Origin: Allopusillimonas ginsengisoli
GTDB taxonomy: Bacteria; Pseudomonadota; Gammaproteobacteria; Burkholderiales; Burkholderiaceae_B
Length of the DNA stretch: 64,000 nt
NCBI RefSeq assembly: GCF_004153455.1
Contig: NZ_SDQE01000002.1
Coordinates: 605,693-669,692 of the forward strand
Direction: 5' to 3'
In this document: in pieces, positions 8,967 through 18,945 of the stretch
How positions within the stretch are numbered: the stretch's first letter is position 1
How the letters are laid out: every line of letters starts with the position of its first letter
Made by a program: the position numbers and the translations under genes
The notes under the pieces: generated by a model
What the model was told of the DNA's origin: nothing
Databases searched by the model: none
Seen by the model: only the letters and a program-made list of their open reading frames with translations

Positions 8967-10459
8967 GCTCCTTCAGTTGGCGTCGTCCATTTCGCCACAT
9001 GAGCTATCGATACAAGGCTCCCTTAGCATTGGCCGCAGCCATTCTGGCCACAGAGCTCGTGGTGACAGCAACCTTCGTACAGACCTCATATTCGGCAATG
9101 CGCCAGGATATGCGCCAAGGGGCACAAGCCCTTACTCGCATGCTGGCCTTATCAGTGCGCGAACCACTTAGACGCGATGATCTTTGGCGTGCATATGAAG
9201 CCATTCGAATTCCAGTCGATGCAACAGGCCCTGTCTCGGGCGTGCAAGCGATCATCGTTCTGGATCAAGATTTCAACGTATACGCAGCATCCGACCCTAA
9301 ACACTACCCGATCTCGACATCGCTCGCTGCGCTACCTGATGAGCTGACGCACGCAGTCGCCGCACTTCGCGATCCGTCGCAGTCGTTTTATTTTCGATAT
9401 TCGGGTTACTTTTCTCAAGTCCCGGGGGTTGCGGGAACCGCCGTTCGGTCCGACGACGCAGGCATCGCCGGATACGTGTTGGTTTCATACGATGTAAGCG
9501 CTTGGCGACAGCGTGTTTCCAGCCTGCTCACTCGAGTATTTTGGATCAGTATCCCCGGGATTATTCTGTTGCTGCTCATCGGATGGGCATGGGGCAATCA
9601 AGTCGCCCGACCTCTGCTTTCACTGGCAAAAGCAATGAAACGCGTAGGCCGCGAGCCGCTGAGCAGTATTCGGCACTCCTTGGACACGACAGGCACCGAT
9701 GAGATAGGCGTACTGGGCCAGCAGTTTTCAGGCATGTTGAACGAGCTTGAAGCCAAAGAAGCGCTTGAGCGCGAGATGGTGGCTGCTGAACGGCTGGCGG
9801 CGGTAGGCCGGGTCGCCACTGGCGTTGCGCATGAAATCAATAATCCACTTGGCGGGATGATCAATGCGCTTGACACGCTCCAGACGCACGGAACGCCTGA
9901 CAAACTGACCACCAAGACTGTTGAACTGGTGCGCCGCGGATTGAACCAGATCCGTCATACGGTGGGGGCATTACTTGTGGAAGCGCGACTCGATGCCTCG
10001 CGAATGTCACCCGCCGACTGGGAGGATCTACGCACGCTCATTGAGCCGGAGCTCAATGCACGGCACGCCAGGTTGCTATGGGATGTTCAACCCAATCTTG
10101 CTGTTGAGTTGCCCGCCCACTCAGTACGGCAACTGACGCTTAACCTGCTTCTTAACGCGAAAAATGCTGTCGAGCCAGAAGGCAGTGTGAGTTGCTTGGT
10201 TCAGCGCACTACCGAATCGCTCACTATCGAGATATCCAATTCAGGACAGCATATTCCCGAAGCTGCTCTACCCCAACTCTTCGAGCCATATCCCGTAGAG
10301 CCAACACTGAACCGTAATTCACATGGCCTCGGTTTGTGGGTGACATATCAGATCATTACGCAGTTACGCGGTACGATTGAAGTAAGCAGTGAGCCGGGGT
10401 TCACCCGCTTTACGGTTACCCTTCCTTTAAACTCACCATCTTTGGGAGGTCCAGCATGA
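8963..10459 (+). CDS. aioS: Arsenite-responsive sensor histidine kinase AioS
   Basis: The 498-residue inner-membrane kinase has a first membrane helix at about residues 20-40, a periplasmic sensing region of about 150 residues, a second helix near 190-210 (FWISIPGIILLLLIGWAWG), a HAMP region, a HisKA motif (VATGVAHEINNPLGG) and an HATPase domain with HGLGLWVTYQI. The HEINNPL box is typical of NtrB-like kinases that pair with sigma54 activators. It overlaps both aioX and aioR by four bases, so the three are translationally coupled. It should relay arsenite binding by AioX to AioR. Confidence 0.92.
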   Translation: MSSFSWRRPFRHMSYRYKAPLALAAAILATELVVTATFVQTSYSAMRQDMRQGAQALTRMLALSVREPLRRDDLWRAYEAIRIPVDATGPVSGVQAIIVLDQDFNVYAASDPKHYPISTSLAALPDELTHAVAALRDPSQSFYFRYSGYFSQVPGVAGTAVRSDDAGIAGYVLVSYDVSAWRQRVSSLLTRVFWISIPGIILLLLIGWAWGNQVARPLLSLAKAMKRVGREPLSSIRHSLDTTGTDEIGVLGQQFSGMLNELEAKEALEREMVAAERLAAVGRVATGVAHEINNPLGGMINALDTLQTHGTPDKLTTKTVELVRRGLNQIRHTVGALLVEARLDASRMSPADWEDLRTLIEPELNARHARLLWDVQPNLAVELPAHSVRQLTLNLLLNAKNAVEPEGSVSCLVQRTTESLTIEISNSGQHIPEAALPQLFEPYPVEPTLNRNSHGLGLWVTYQIITQLRGTIEVSSEPGFTRFTVTLPLNSPSLGGPA

Positions 10460-11847
10460 TTGGTCCTCATATTTGCCTGATCGAAGATGATCCGATCATG
10501 GGCGAGTCTCTGGTTGAACGCTTTCAATTGGAGGGCTTCAAGGTGGATTGGCACCTTGGTGCTTATGCGGCACGAGCCGCCATCCTTGCCAATGACTACG
10601 CAGTGGTCCTCAGCGATGTGCGGCTGGCCGATTTGGATGGTGACGCGCTATATATGCAGATGCTTCAGGACGGCCATAGTCTTCCGCCCTTCATCCTCAT
10701 GACGGCATATGCCACTGTTGAGCGCGCCGTAGACATGCTCAAGCTGGGTGTGCGAGATTACATAACGAAGCCCTTCGACCTACCCCGCTTAGTGCAAACT
10801 GTTCGAGAATTGACGGTCAACCATGACGCGAACACGCAAGTGTCCGACGATAATATCCTGGGGGTTTCCGCCGCCGCCCAAGAGCTGGCCCAGCTCGTAC
10901 CTCGAATTGCCGGACGAGCGTCCTCGGTGCTCATTACAGGAGAATCAGGGGTTGGCAAGGAGGTCCTTGCGCGGCTGATTCATCGGCGAGCCGACTCAGC
11001 CGACACCGAACGTCCGTTTGTAGCGGTGAACTGTGGAGCGGTGGCTCCCACGCTAGCTGAAGCGGAGTTTTTTGGCGTTGAGCGGGGTGCCTTCACGGGT
11101 GCGGATAAGCAAAAGCGCGGTTATCTTGAGCAGGCCAACGGTGGAACGCTGTTCCTGGATGAAGTCGGCGAACTCTCCCTTCCCCTACAAGCCACGTTGC
11201 TGAGATCAATACAGGAAAAATGCATTCGACGTCTTGGCGCCGAACACGATACTGCAACGCAATTCGATCTGGTCTGTGCCACGAACCGTGATCTGGAAAA
11301 CATGGTCAAGGAACGTCTATTTCGAGAGGACTTGTACTACCGAATCAATGTTGTCACGTTGCATGTCAAACCCCTTAGGGAACGTCCGGAAGACGTTTAT
11401 TGGCTAGCGCAGCGCTTTATCAGAGCTATGGCCCAGCGTCTGAATGAGCCTCCAAAATCTTTGCATCCGCTCACCCAATTACGACTACAAGAATATTCAT
11501 GGCCGGGCAACATCCGCGAATTGCACAACAGAATCGAGCACGCCTGTCTGGTCAGTCCGAACGCCGTTCTACTTCCTAACGACATTTTCGCTTCCGATTG
11601 GCAACGAACCGTGCCTCTGAACACGTCCTTTCCCGGTGAAGATGCAGCGCTCAATATTTACCAAGATGCCTGCGAACGGCTTTATATCGAAGAAATGTTG
11701 ATACGTTTTCAGGGCCATATCACCGAAACAGCCAACGCGCTTAAGATTTCGCGGAAAAACTTATGGGAAAAAATGAAGCGGCACAAAATTGAGGCCGCAC
11801 GCTTACCAAAACAAAGCGCACAAGATGAGCGGGTGAGCGGATGCTGA
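10456..11847 (+). CDS. aioR: Sigma54-dependent response regulator AioR
   Basis: NtrC-family activator of 463 residues. In order: receiver domain (CLIEDD, phospho-acceptor Asp in VLSDVRLADLDG, Lys in ITKPFDLP), an AAA+ domain with Walker A GESGVGKE, the sigma54-contacting loop GAFTGAD, Walker B GTLFLDEVG, and a C-terminal Fis-type helix-turn-helix (TANALKISRKNLWEKMKRH). It should activate the aioBA promoter from the paired palindromes near the aioX start. Last gene of the aioXSR operon; the next gene, arsH, converges on it. Confidence 0.93.
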   Translation: MIGPHICLIEDDPIMGESLVERFQLEGFKVDWHLGAYAARAAILANDYAVVLSDVRLADLDGDALYMQMLQDGHSLPPFILMTAYATVERAVDMLKLGVRDYITKPFDLPRLVQTVRELTVNHDANTQVSDDNILGVSAAAQELAQLVPRIAGRASSVLITGESGVGKEVLARLIHRRADSADTERPFVAVNCGAVAPTLAEAEFFGVERGAFTGADKQKRGYLEQANGGTLFLDEVGELSLPLQATLLRSIQEKCIRRLGAEHDTATQFDLVCATNRDLENMVKERLFREDLYYRINVVTLHVKPLRERPEDVYWLAQRFIRAMAQRLNEPPKSLHPLTQLRLQEYSWPGNIRELHNRIEHACLVSPNAVLLPNDIFASDWQRTVPLNTSFPGEDAALNIYQDACERLYIEEMLIRFQGHITETANALKISRKNLWEKMKRHKIEAARLPKQSAQDERVSGC

Positions 11848-11903
11848 CCATCGTGCTCCGACTATACCCAAAGCACACCGTAGCTAATTGGCACTCCCTT
11901 GAT

Positions 11904-12662
11904 TTAGCTTTCCGTGGTTTGCGTCTCTTGCTCCATGGCGCGCTGCGCCAAGCGGGCGACCTCGGCAGCCACGCCCTTGCGTTCGCTATACCGGTCGGTC
12001 AAATAATCGCTGCGGTCTCGAACCAGCAAGGTAAATTTCATCAGTTCTTCCATAACATCCACGACGCGGTCGTAGTACGGCGAAGGTTTCATCCGTCCGT
12101 CCTCGTCGAATTCCTGGTAGGCCTTCGCCACCGACGACTGATTCGGAATCGTCACCATACGCATCCAACGACCAAGCACACGCAGCGCATTGACCGCGTT
12201 AAAGGATTGGGATCCACCGCTGACCTGCATGACAGCCAGGGTACGGCCTTGCGTCGGACGCACGCTCCCCACCTCCAGGGGCAACCAATCGATCTGACTT
12301 TTGAACACACCCGTCAAGGTCCCGTGGCGTTCGGGACTGCACCACACGTGCCCTTCCGACCAATTCGACAGTTCCCTCAGCTCAAGGACTTTAGGATGAT
12401 CTGCAGGAACGCTATCGGGCAGCGGTAGTCCATGCGGATCGAAGATCCGGGTCTCGGCACCCAAGCGGTTCAGGATGCGCGCCGCCTCTTCGGTAAGTAA
12501 GCGACTGTATGAGCGCTCACGCAGTGAGCCGTAGAGTAGAAGAATACGAGGCGGATGCGTTGCCCCACCCGACAGAGAAAGCTTGTCATGAGTGGGCGTA
12601 TCCAAGAGGGTCTCGTCGGCTATGGGCAAGGTCAAATCAACGGGTGAAGAATAACTGGTCAT
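11904..12662 (-). CDS. arsH: ArsH, NADPH-dependent flavoprotein of arsenical resistance
   Basis: About 252 residues, starting at ATG ([10 protein letters not shown]). The flavodoxin-like fold is shown by [16 protein letters not shown], the FMN phosphate-binding region, followed by [11 protein letters not shown] and [18 protein letters not shown], all typical of ArsH. ArsH proteins use NADPH and FMN; members have been shown to oxidise trivalent organoarsenicals and to reduce quinones or metals. It is the last gene of an arsR-arsC-arsH operon on the minus strand. Confidence 0.93.
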   Translation of the reverse strand: MTSYSSPVDLTLPIADETLLDTPTHDKLSLSGGATHPPRILLLYGSLRERSYSRLLTEEAARILNRLGAETRIFDPHGLPLPDSVPADHPKVLELRELSNWSEGHVWCSPERHGTLTGVFKSQIDWLPLEVGSVRPTQGRTLAVMQVSGGSQSFNAVNALRVLGRWMRMVTIPNQSSVAKAYQEFDEDGRMKPSPYYDRVVDVMEELMKFTLLVRDRSDYLTDRYSERKGVAAEVARLAQRAMEQETQTTES

Positions 12663-12719
12663 CAACGTTCTCAAACTAGCAGAAAAAAGTACTGGGTGGC
12701 GCAGGAAGGTGAAGTGTCG

Positions 12720-13145
12720 TTAACGCACGCGTTGGCCGCGCTCATCGATGACAGCTTCCCCGTCCTCTTTGGTAAAGGGCCCCTGTTGGGCCTGTGGAAG
12801 GATATCGAGAACCATCTCTGAAGGCCGGCACAGGCGTACTCCCAATGGCGTAACAACGAAAGGCCGATTCATCAGAATGGGATGCTCTTGCACCGCGTCG
12901 AGCAATTGCGCATCCGTAAGTGCCGTGCTATTCAGGCCCAGCTCCATATATGGAGTGCCTTTTTCACGTAACGCCTGACGCACCGTTAACCCGGCACGTT
13001 GAATTAAATCGGCAAGCGCGTCGCGCGATGGCGGCGTTTTCAGATATTCGATGACGGTAGGCTCTATACCGGCATTGCGGATCAAGCCCAGCGTGTTGCG
13101 TGAGGTCCCGCAATTAGGATTGTGGTAGATCGTGATGTTGTTCAT
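12720..13145 (-). CDS. arsC: Glutaredoxin-dependent arsenate reductase ArsC
   Basis: 141 residues, normal for the E. coli plasmid R773 type. The active-site cysteine is Cys12 in HNPNCGTSRNTL; the fold and the conserved KTPPSR and RPFVVTP segments (the latter with the substrate-binding Arg) are present. It reduces arsenate to arsenite using glutathione and glutaredoxin. Located between arsR and arsH, it is one of three arsenate reductase genes in the window and the only one of this class. Confidence 0.95.
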   Translation of the reverse strand: MNNITIYHNPNCGTSRNTLGLIRNAGIEPTVIEYLKTPPSRDALADLIQRAGLTVRQALREKGTPYMELGLNSTALTDAQLLDAVQEHPILMNRPFVVTPLGVRLCRPSEMVLDILPQAQQGPFTKEDGEAVIDERGQRVR

Positions 13146-13221
13146 GAGAATCCCATTTTTATCAGCTGAAACGCTTGCTTTATCGCATTGAGCGCTTCAG
13201 TCGCCATGTGAGTAAGTGCTA

Positions 13222-13590
13222 TCACCATGATTTCGCCCCACTCTCTTGCTCAATGGAGGTCGTATCCGACGCACTGCCAACCATGTTATCAGCCGTACTG
13301 GCACAACACTCCAAGGTAAGAAAATCGATGACCTTCAACATCAACGGCAGATTGGCCTGATAACGTATGTATCTACCCTCATGAGTGGCGATCAACAAAC
13401 TAGCTTGCGTCATCGCTTTTAAGTGGAATGACAGACTTGTTGCGGGGATACGAAGCTGTGTGGCAATCTGGCCGGCCACACATCCGTGCGGCGCATTGCG
13501 AACCAACAGTTTATATACATCCAAGCGCACGCTAGACGAAAGGCATTCAAAAACGGCCACGGCGGCATGCATATTTATCATGCCCACCAT
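13222..13590 (-). CDS. arsR: ArsR-family repressor, C-terminal Cys-Cys type
   Basis: About 122 residues. Several in-frame ATGs occur (13590, 13581, 13572); the first of these is used, but the true start is unsure. The winged-helix core reads CVAGQIATQLRIPATSLSFHLKAM. Adjacent cysteines lie towards the C-terminus (ECCAST), the arrangement of the AfArsR type in which As(III) binds C-terminal cysteines instead of a site in the DNA-reading helix. It heads arsR-arsC-arsH and is divergent from a second arsR-family gene; the shared intergenic region holds an inverted repeat. Confidence 0.85.
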   Translation of the reverse strand: MVGMINMHAAVAVFECLSSSVRLDVYKLLVRNAPHGCVAGQIATQLRIPATSLSFHLKAMTQASLLIATHEGRYIRYQANLPLMLKVIDFLTLECCASTADNMVGSASDTTSIEQESGAKSW

Positions 13591-13698
13591 TATACAAGAA
13601 TAATAGAATAGTCGAAATATGGAAGCGATCAAAGATTAAATCGACCCGCGTCGCGAAACGCAGTCGTCACACTATTGTCATATTTACGGTTCATTATT

Positions 13699-13724
13699 TC
13701 ATCAATTCTCGAATAGTTTGATGA
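13699..13724. promoter_or_regulatory. Inverted repeat, candidate ArsR operator
   Basis: TCATCAA (13699-13705) and TTGATGA (13718-13724) form a perfect 7-bp inverted repeat in the divergent arsR-arsR region, overlapping the start codon of the plus-strand gene. Position and A+T richness fit an ArsR-family operator. Confidence 0.45.
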
Positions 13725-14104
13725 CTATGACCATGCAACACGGCCAACAGGCACCACGCTTTGCGCAACAAGATTGCCCCCCGTCCTGTAAAGACGATAG
13801 ATGCCACCCTTTTATGGCCCTTAAAGCCTTGAATCAGCCCACAAGAATGGAAATTTTCCGCATGGTGCACAACTCTGCCAATGGGGAGTGCGTGGATGTT
13901 ATAGCAAGCCGATTTTCAGGTCCTTTAAGCAACATTTCACTGCACTTGGCTGTCCTCTCGCGCGCTGGCCTAATAGTCGGTCAGCGCCAAAAACATGCTG
14001 TTGTCTACCGCTCGAATCCCCAAGCAGTAGAAGACTTGCTGTGCTACGTCCTGGGCATTGAGACGGACTGGCGATTTGCCCCGGGCGCACGGCGTCATAA
14101 CTAA
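13721..14104 (+). CDS. ArsR-family regulator with N-terminal cysteines
   Basis: 127 residues from the ATG at 13721 (a TTG lies directly before it). The winged helix reads CVDVIASRFSGPLSNISLHLAVLSRAGLI. It differs from the other two ArsR proteins in having Cys residues before the domain (DCPPSCKDDRC) and none paired at the C-terminus, so its metal site and possibly its ligand differ. It precedes pstS by about 120 bases on the same strand, so it may control the pst genes in response to arsenic; that is inference. Confidence 0.78.
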   Translation: MTMTMQHGQQAPRFAQQDCPPSCKDDRCHPFMALKALNQPTRMEIFRMVHNSANGECVDVIASRFSGPLSNISLHLAVLSRAGLIVGQRQKHAVVYRSNPQAVEDLLCYVLGIETDWRFAPGARRHN

Positions 14105-14113
14105 ATGCGACAG

Positions 14114-14131
14114 GCGTCATAAGCATGTCAT
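14114..14131 (+). promoter_or_regulatory. Pho-box-like direct repeat upstream of pstS
   Basis: GCGTCAT-aagc-ATGTCAT matches the two 7-bp half-sites of the PHO box (CTGTCAT-N4-CTGTCAT) at 11 of 14 positions with the right 11-bp period. It lies about 100 bp before pstS. PhoB control of a pst operon is well established in general; here it is predicted. Confidence 0.45.
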
Positions 14132-14228
14132 TTTGATGTTTCATAATTTATCGATGGATAGATATCCATGCAAGCCAGTGGCGACCTATGCGTCGGCGTT
14201 GGGTTCCTTATCAAGCCAGGAGTTTTTA

Positions 14229-15218
14229 ATGAAATTTAACGTCTTCGTCGGTGCAGCTGCTCTTGCTCTTACCGGCACCACATCGGTTGCTTACGCTCAG
14301 AATGTTCCCACGGTACTAATCGACGGTTCCAGCACCGTGTTCCCCATCTCCGAAGCAGTTGCAGAAGAGTTCCAGAAGGAGCAAAAAGGAAAAACTCGCG
14401 TCACAGTGGGCGTTTCGGGTACAGGCGGTGGTTTCAAGAAATTTTGTCGCGGAGAGCTTGACATTACTGGTGCTTCGCGCCCCATCAAAAAAGAAGAAAT
14501 GGAGCTGTGCGCGCAGAACAACGTCGAATATATTGAAATGCCGATCGCCATCGACGCATTAGCCACCATTATTAATCCCGACAACAAGTTTGCCGAATGC
14601 CTGTCAGTCGATGAGTTAAAGACCATGTGGGCGCCCGAAGCTCAAGGCAAAATCACAAACTGGAACCAGATTAACCCGAAATTTCCCGATGCACCATTGG
14701 TTTTGTTCGGGGCAGGCACGGACTCCGGAACGTATGATTACTATACGTTTGCCATCGTCGGAAAAGAACACTCCAGCCGTGGCGACTTCACCGCCACCGA
14801 AGATGATAACGTCACCGTACAAGGCGTTTCGCGCGACAAGAATGCTCTGGGCTTCCTGGGCCTGGCGTATTTCGACCACAACAAAGACAAGATCAAACGC
14901 GTCGCGATTCGTCAAGCTGACGGCTCATGCGTGTTGCCTTCGGTCGAAACGGCAGTTGACGGCACCTACCAGCCTCTAACTCGCCCGATTTTCTACTATG
15001 TCGATAAATCGAAAGCCGACCAGAAGCATGTTGCTGACTATATCCACTTCGCCTTCAATCCTAAAAACCAGCAAGCGCTTGTGAGCGAAGTAGGCTACGT
15101 TGCGTTGCCTGAAAACATTGCCGTGGCAGCAACCAAGAAGTTTGACAATCGCACGACCGGTACCCACTTCGGCGGTGGCTCCAAGGTCGGCGTAAAAATG
15201 GATGATTTGGTTAAATAA
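14229..15218 (+). CDS. pstS: Phosphate ABC transporter periplasmic binding protein PstS
   Basis: 329 residues from the ATG that begins a clear signal peptide ([16 protein letters not shown], cut near AYAQ). The phosphate-binding loops [11 protein letters not shown] and [13 protein letters not shown] are present. PstS feeds phosphate to the PstCAB transporter. In an arsenic resistance region such a copy is expected to favour phosphate over arsenate, a known property of high-affinity PstS proteins, although selectivity cannot be read from the sequence. A large hairpin follows before pstC, probably stabilising or favouring pstS expression. Confidence 0.93.
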   Translation: MKFNVFVGAAALALTGTTSVAYAQNVPTVLIDGSSTVFPISEAVAEEFQKEQKGKTRVTVGVSGTGGGFKKFCRGELDITGASRPIKKEEMELCAQNNVEYIEMPIAIDALATIINPDNKFAECLSVDELKTMWAPEAQGKITNWNQINPKFPDAPLVLFGAGTDSGTYDYYTFAIVGKEHSSRGDFTATEDDNVTVQGVSRDKNALGFLGLAYFDHNKDKIKRVAIRQADGSCVLPSVETAVDGTYQPLTRPIFYYVDKSKADQKHVADYIHFAFNPKNQQALVSEVGYVALPENIAVAATKKFDNRTTGTHFGGGSKVGVKMDDLVK

Positions 15219-15236
15219 TTAAGCAAACCTGAAACC

Positions 15237-15288
15237 TTGGCCGACCTTGGGGCTCAGCACGACGCCTCCAAGGTCGGCCAACTTTAAT
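15237..15288 (+). terminator. Hairpin between pstS and pstC (attenuator or mRNA stabiliser)
   Basis: A perfect 14-bp stem (arms 15237-15250 and 15268-15281, TTGGCCGACCTTGG and its complement) with a 17-nt loop is followed by a weak T-rich tail. Such hairpins after binding-protein genes commonly allow higher expression of the binding protein than of the membrane parts. Confidence 0.65.
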
Positions 15289-15310
15289 TTTATGCAACGT
15301 GGAGCTCCGC

Positions 15311-16249
15311 ATGGATGATGCCATTGCTCGTCCCCCCATCCACCGTTTTATGCCAACGCCAGCGTATCGCGCCCGGCGCATTGCCATGGATCGGATCAGC
15401 CGCATAGCCATGTTTTGTGCGGCGGCGCTTTCAGTATTGATCACCACTGGCATCGTCTATGTTCTAGTATCAGAGTCTTGGGGCTTTTTCACCACAGTGC
15501 CGCTGCTGGATTTTCTTACCGATACGCAATGGACGCCCGTCTTTGCCAATCCTCGATTCGGTATTTGGCCTTTATTAACGGCCACATTGTGGGCTGCCGG
15601 CATTGCTTTGCTGATTGCCATCCCCCTCGGTACCGTATTAGCCATTTACCTCAGTGAATTTGCGCGCCCCTCGGTCAGGGAGACGGTAAAACCGTGCTTA
15701 GAGATGCTCGAAGCCGTACCCACGATTGTATATGGGTATTTCGCACTCTTGGTCCTTACGCCCTTTTTCCAGAAATTCATCCCAGGACTTGGTGGTTTTA
15801 ACCTCTTGGTGCCGGGAATTGTCTTGGGCATTATGATTTTGCCGTATGTCGTTTCAGTAAGTGAGGATGCAATGCGCGCCGTTCCAAGCTCCTTACGCGA
15901 AGGCGCCTACGCACTAGGCATGTCACGCTTGCAGACGGGGCTCAGGGTGATTGTTCCTGGTGCATTCTCTGGTATTACCGCCGCATACGTTTTGGGGATG
16001 TCCAGGGCTGTGGGGGAAACCATGGTGCTTGCAGTGGCTGCCGGCCAAGGACCAAATCTCACGTTAGATCCGCGCGAAGGAGCCGCCACGATCACTGCTT
16101 ATATTGTTCAAATGAGCCTGGGCGATTTGCCCCATGGGTCATTGGCGTATCAAAGTATTTTTGCTGTTGGCTTAGTACTGTTCTTGATTACGCTGCTCTT
16201 TAACGTAGCCGGCTACTACTTGCGTAAACGCTATCGCGAGGTGTATTAA
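15311..16249 (+). CDS. pstC: Phosphate ABC transporter permease PstC
   Basis: About 312 residues from the ATG after a GGAG site. Six membrane helices are visible, beginning IAMFCAAALSVLITTGIVYVL, and the permease loop with SLREGAYALGMSRLQ...GAFSGITAAY is the EAA motif that docks PstB. It abuts pstA without a gap (stop TAA then ATG), so the two permeases are co-translated and form the inner-membrane channel. Confidence 0.93.
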   Translation: MDDAIARPPIHRFMPTPAYRARRIAMDRISRIAMFCAAALSVLITTGIVYVLVSESWGFFTTVPLLDFLTDTQWTPVFANPRFGIWPLLTATLWAAGIALLIAIPLGTVLAIYLSEFARPSVRETVKPCLEMLEAVPTIVYGYFALLVLTPFFQKFIPGLGGFNLLVPGIVLGIMILPYVVSVSEDAMRAVPSSLREGAYALGMSRLQTGLRVIVPGAFSGITAAYVLGMSRAVGETMVLAVAAGQGPNLTLDPREGAATITAYIVQMSLGDLPHGSLAYQSIFAVGLVLFLITLLFNVAGYYLRKRYREVY

Positions 16250-17218
16250 ATGACAACGCAAATTCAAACTGAACAGACGCCCACGCAAGCAGCAGCGCCT
16301 GATAATGAGCAGGAACGCGACCGTGCCATTGCGCGCAAATCCCGACGATCCGACTGGCTTTTTGCAGTCGGAGGGCTCATTGTTCTCTTTCTTTCAATGG
16401 GCCTGTTACTAGCCCTCTTGTTTGACCTTGCCCTCAGTGGTGCCAGTCGAATCGATTTTGAATTTCTAACCAGTTTCCCCTCTCGCCGTGCCGAAGATGC
16501 AGGCATCCTTTCCGCTTGGGTGGGAACCACGCTGGTCATGATTGTCACTGCAATTCTTTCAGTACCGCTCGGGGTAATGGCAGGAATATACCTTGAGGAA
16601 TACGCGCCAAAAAATTGGGTGACGACACTTATTGACATCAACATCAGTAATCTCGCGGGCGTACCCTCCATCATTTATGGCTTATTGGCGCTAGGCCTGT
16701 TCGTCTATATGTTTGACATGGGTTCAACGGTATTGGTGGCGGGCATGGTTTTGGCGCTGCTCATACTCCCAGTCGTAATCGTATCCACTCGTGAAGCGGT
16801 AAGAAGCATTCCACAAATCACCAAAGAAGGCGCCTACGGTATTGGCGCGGACAAATGGCAAACCGTTGCTCATTACATCCTACCGGCAGCGCGTCCAGGC
16901 ATACTGACGGGTGCGATCGTAGGGTTATCACGAGCGGTAGGTGAAACGGCTCCGGTCATCACCATTGGGGCCCTAACCTACATCGCATTTTTGCCTAATT
17001 CGCCTCTTCAGTCAGAATTTCCATTCCTTAATTTTGACTGGCTTAACTCGGCGTTTACCGTCATGCCGATACAAATGTTCAATTGGTTATCGCGCCCACA
17101 GACCGATTTTCATATTAATGCCGCGGCAACGGGCCTTGTGTTGATCATCATGACGCTTTTGATGAATCTCATTGCCATCGTTATCCGTTATCGGCTACGC
17201 CGACAAAACGTCGCATAG
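16250..17218 (+). CDS. pstA: Phosphate ABC transporter permease PstA
   Basis: 322 residues with a charged cytoplasmic N-terminal tail of about 35 residues, then six membrane helices and an EAA loop ([23 protein letters not shown]). The sequence [15 protein letters not shown] [16 protein letters not shown] is typical of PstA. It starts directly at the pstC stop. The pstB start follows after about 30 bases. Confidence 0.93.
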   Translation: MTTQIQTEQTPTQAAAPDNEQERDRAIARKSRRSDWLFAVGGLIVLFLSMGLLLALLFDLALSGASRIDFEFLTSFPSRRAEDAGILSAWVGTTLVMIVTAILSVPLGVMAGIYLEEYAPKNWVTTLIDINISNLAGVPSIIYGLLALGLFVYMFDMGSTVLVAGMVLALLILPVVIVSTREAVRSIPQITKEGAYGIGADKWQTVAHYILPAARPGILTGAIVGLSRAVGETAPVITIGALTYIAFLPNSPLQSEFPFLNFDWLNSAFTVMPIQMFNWLSRPQTDFHINAAATGLVLIIMTLLMNLIAIVIRYRLRRQNVA

Positions 17219-17249
17219 AACGCACGTTGACATCTCTCTAAGGTATCCC

Positions 17250-18146
17250 ATGAGCGAACTCGCACTCCCCACACCTCCTATTGAAAAGCACCGCCCTTCG
17301 TTGTCTCGAGCACCTGCCTCAAACATTGATGAGGATGAAAAGGAACAAGGACTAACGGCCCCTCCTGTGCTGGTGCACCCTAAACGTGAGTTGCGGGCTG
17401 ATGTCCGCAAGCTATCGTTTTGGTACGGAGATTTTCAAGCCCTACATGCCGTCAATCTTCCCGTGGTAAATAATGGGGTGACCGCACTCATCGGAGCTTC
17501 GGGATGCGGCAAAAGCACTTTGTTGCGCTGTTTCAACCGCATGCATGATCTATACCCGGGCACTCGGTACGATGGCGACATCATGCTGCTACCCGAAGAA
17601 AAGAATATTGTGAGTGTAAAAATAGACCCGATTATGGTTCGGCTACGTATCGGCATGGTGTTCCAAAAGCCAAATCCGTTTCCAAAGTCGATCTATGAAA
17701 ATGTAGCGTCAGGATTACGAGTGCGGGGGATTACTCAACGGGCTGCGCTGGATGAACGAGTGGAGTCCTCGTTACGCCAGGCGGCATTATGGGACGAAGT
17801 AAAAGATCGGCTTCACCAATCTGCACTAGGATTATCGGGTGGACAACAACAACGGCTTTGCATTGCAAGAACACTTGCTCCTAATCCTGAAATCATTTTG
17901 TTTGACGAACCCACCTCAGCGTTAGACCCCATTGCTACCGCCAAGATTGAGGATCTGTTTCACGACCTACGCTCCGACTACACAATTGTCATCGTGACCC
18001 ACAATATGCAACAAGCAGCACGTATCTCCGACTATACGGCGTTTATGCACTTGGGTCGAATGGTCGAATTCCAGGCGACAGACGATTTCTTTGTTAATCC
18101 ATCCCATCTGCGAACGGAACAGTACATTACGGGTCGCTTTGGGTAA
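17250..18146 (+). CDS. pstB: Phosphate ABC transporter ATPase PstB
   Basis: 298 residues from the ATG after AAGG. Walker [13 protein letters not shown] signature LSGGQQQR, Walker [15 protein letters not shown] and the His switch ([13 protein letters not shown]) are all intact, so it should be an active ATPase. It carries an N-terminal extension of about 45 residues compared with the usual 255-260 residue PstB. It powers PstSCA and, with PhoU, usually participates in Pho signalling. Confidence 0.93.
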   Translation: MSELALPTPPIEKHRPSLSRAPASNIDEDEKEQGLTAPPVLVHPKRELRADVRKLSFWYGDFQALHAVNLPVVNNGVTALIGASGCGKSTLLRCFNRMHDLYPGTRYDGDIMLLPEEKNIVSVKIDPIMVRLRIGMVFQKPNPFPKSIYENVASGLRVRGITQRAALDERVESSLRQAALWDEVKDRLHQSALGLSGGQQQRLCIARTLAPNPEIILFDEPTSALDPIATAKIEDLFHDLRSDYTIVIVTHNMQQAARISDYTAFMHLGRMVEFQATDDFFVNPSHLRTEQYITGRFG

Positions 18147-18174
18147 TTCAGCTTGTATATAAGGAGTTCACACA

Positions 18175-18867
18175 GTGAGTAATCCGCATACGGTACGTGC
18201 CTATGATCAAGAGCTCGCTGCACTAAGCGAAATCTTGATGCAAGTCGGCCATTTCGTCGTCGATGCATTCACGGCGGCTTCCAAAGCGTTATTGCACAAA
18301 GATGTACTTGCTGCGCAAGAGGCGATCCAAATCGACGGCCAAATAGATGAGCTATGCGCTCAGGCGGATAAGGATATTTTGTTGCTCATGACAAAGCGCC
18401 AGCCGATGAGTCAAGATTTGCAGGAAATATTGGCGGCCATGCGCAGTGCAAACGAGTTTTCGCACATCGGCGATTTAGCGCGAAATATTGCAGAGCGTTC
18501 AACCCAATTGCACAGCCCCACTCCTGCCGACAATCTTCATCAAGGCCTTGAAACCTTGTCCATGATGCTATCGGATTTCCTCTCAAGAGTGTCCCTTGCC
18601 TATGCATCAAAGGACATTCCAGAGCTGAAAGAGCTATGTCAGGTGGACAGGCTAGTCGATGACGCGTACGCACAAATATTGGACATCATTATCATTGGGC
18701 TGGCAAATCATCCCGATCGAACGGGCGACTTGACGCACCTACTTTTTTGCCTTAAGAACATGGACCGAATCGGCGATCATATTTCTCACATCGCTCAAAC
18801 CCGATATTTGGCATTGACAGGTGCTTTACCGGAGCATGTGAAGCACCACGCTCCAACGGAGCCCTAA
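18175..18867 (+). CDS. phoU: Phosphate signalling regulator PhoU
   Basis: 230 residues from a GTG start with a strong AAGGAG site. The two-repeat helical bundle of PhoU is recognisable from the regions AHIGDLARN-like (EFSHIGDLARNIAERS) and NMDRIGDHISHIAQ, which carry the conserved metal-binding acidic and Asn/Arg residues. PhoU connects the Pst transporter with the PhoR kinase and restrains phosphate uptake. It closes the pstSCAB-phoU operon. Confidence 0.93.
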   Translation: MSNPHTVRAYDQELAALSEILMQVGHFVVDAFTAASKALLHKDVLAAQEAIQIDGQIDELCAQADKDILLLMTKRQPMSQDLQEILAAMRSANEFSHIGDLARNIAERSTQLHSPTPADNLHQGLETLSMMLSDFLSRVSLAYASKDIPELKELCQVDRLVDDAYAQILDIIIIGLANHPDRTGDLTHLLFCLKNMDRIGDHISHIAQTRYLALTGALPEHVKHHAPTEP

Positions 18868-18945
18868 TGCATACTTGGGTTTGCCTCCTCTCGCTCTCGG
18901 GTTGCTTGGCTGGTGTTATTTCGACAATTCAATTAATATAGTTTC

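Noticed and set aside
11888..11905. TGGCACTCCCTTGA as a second sigma54 promoter
   Set aside because: Spacing and -12 element deviate from consensus, and it lies between convergent aioR and arsH with no gene downstream on that strand.
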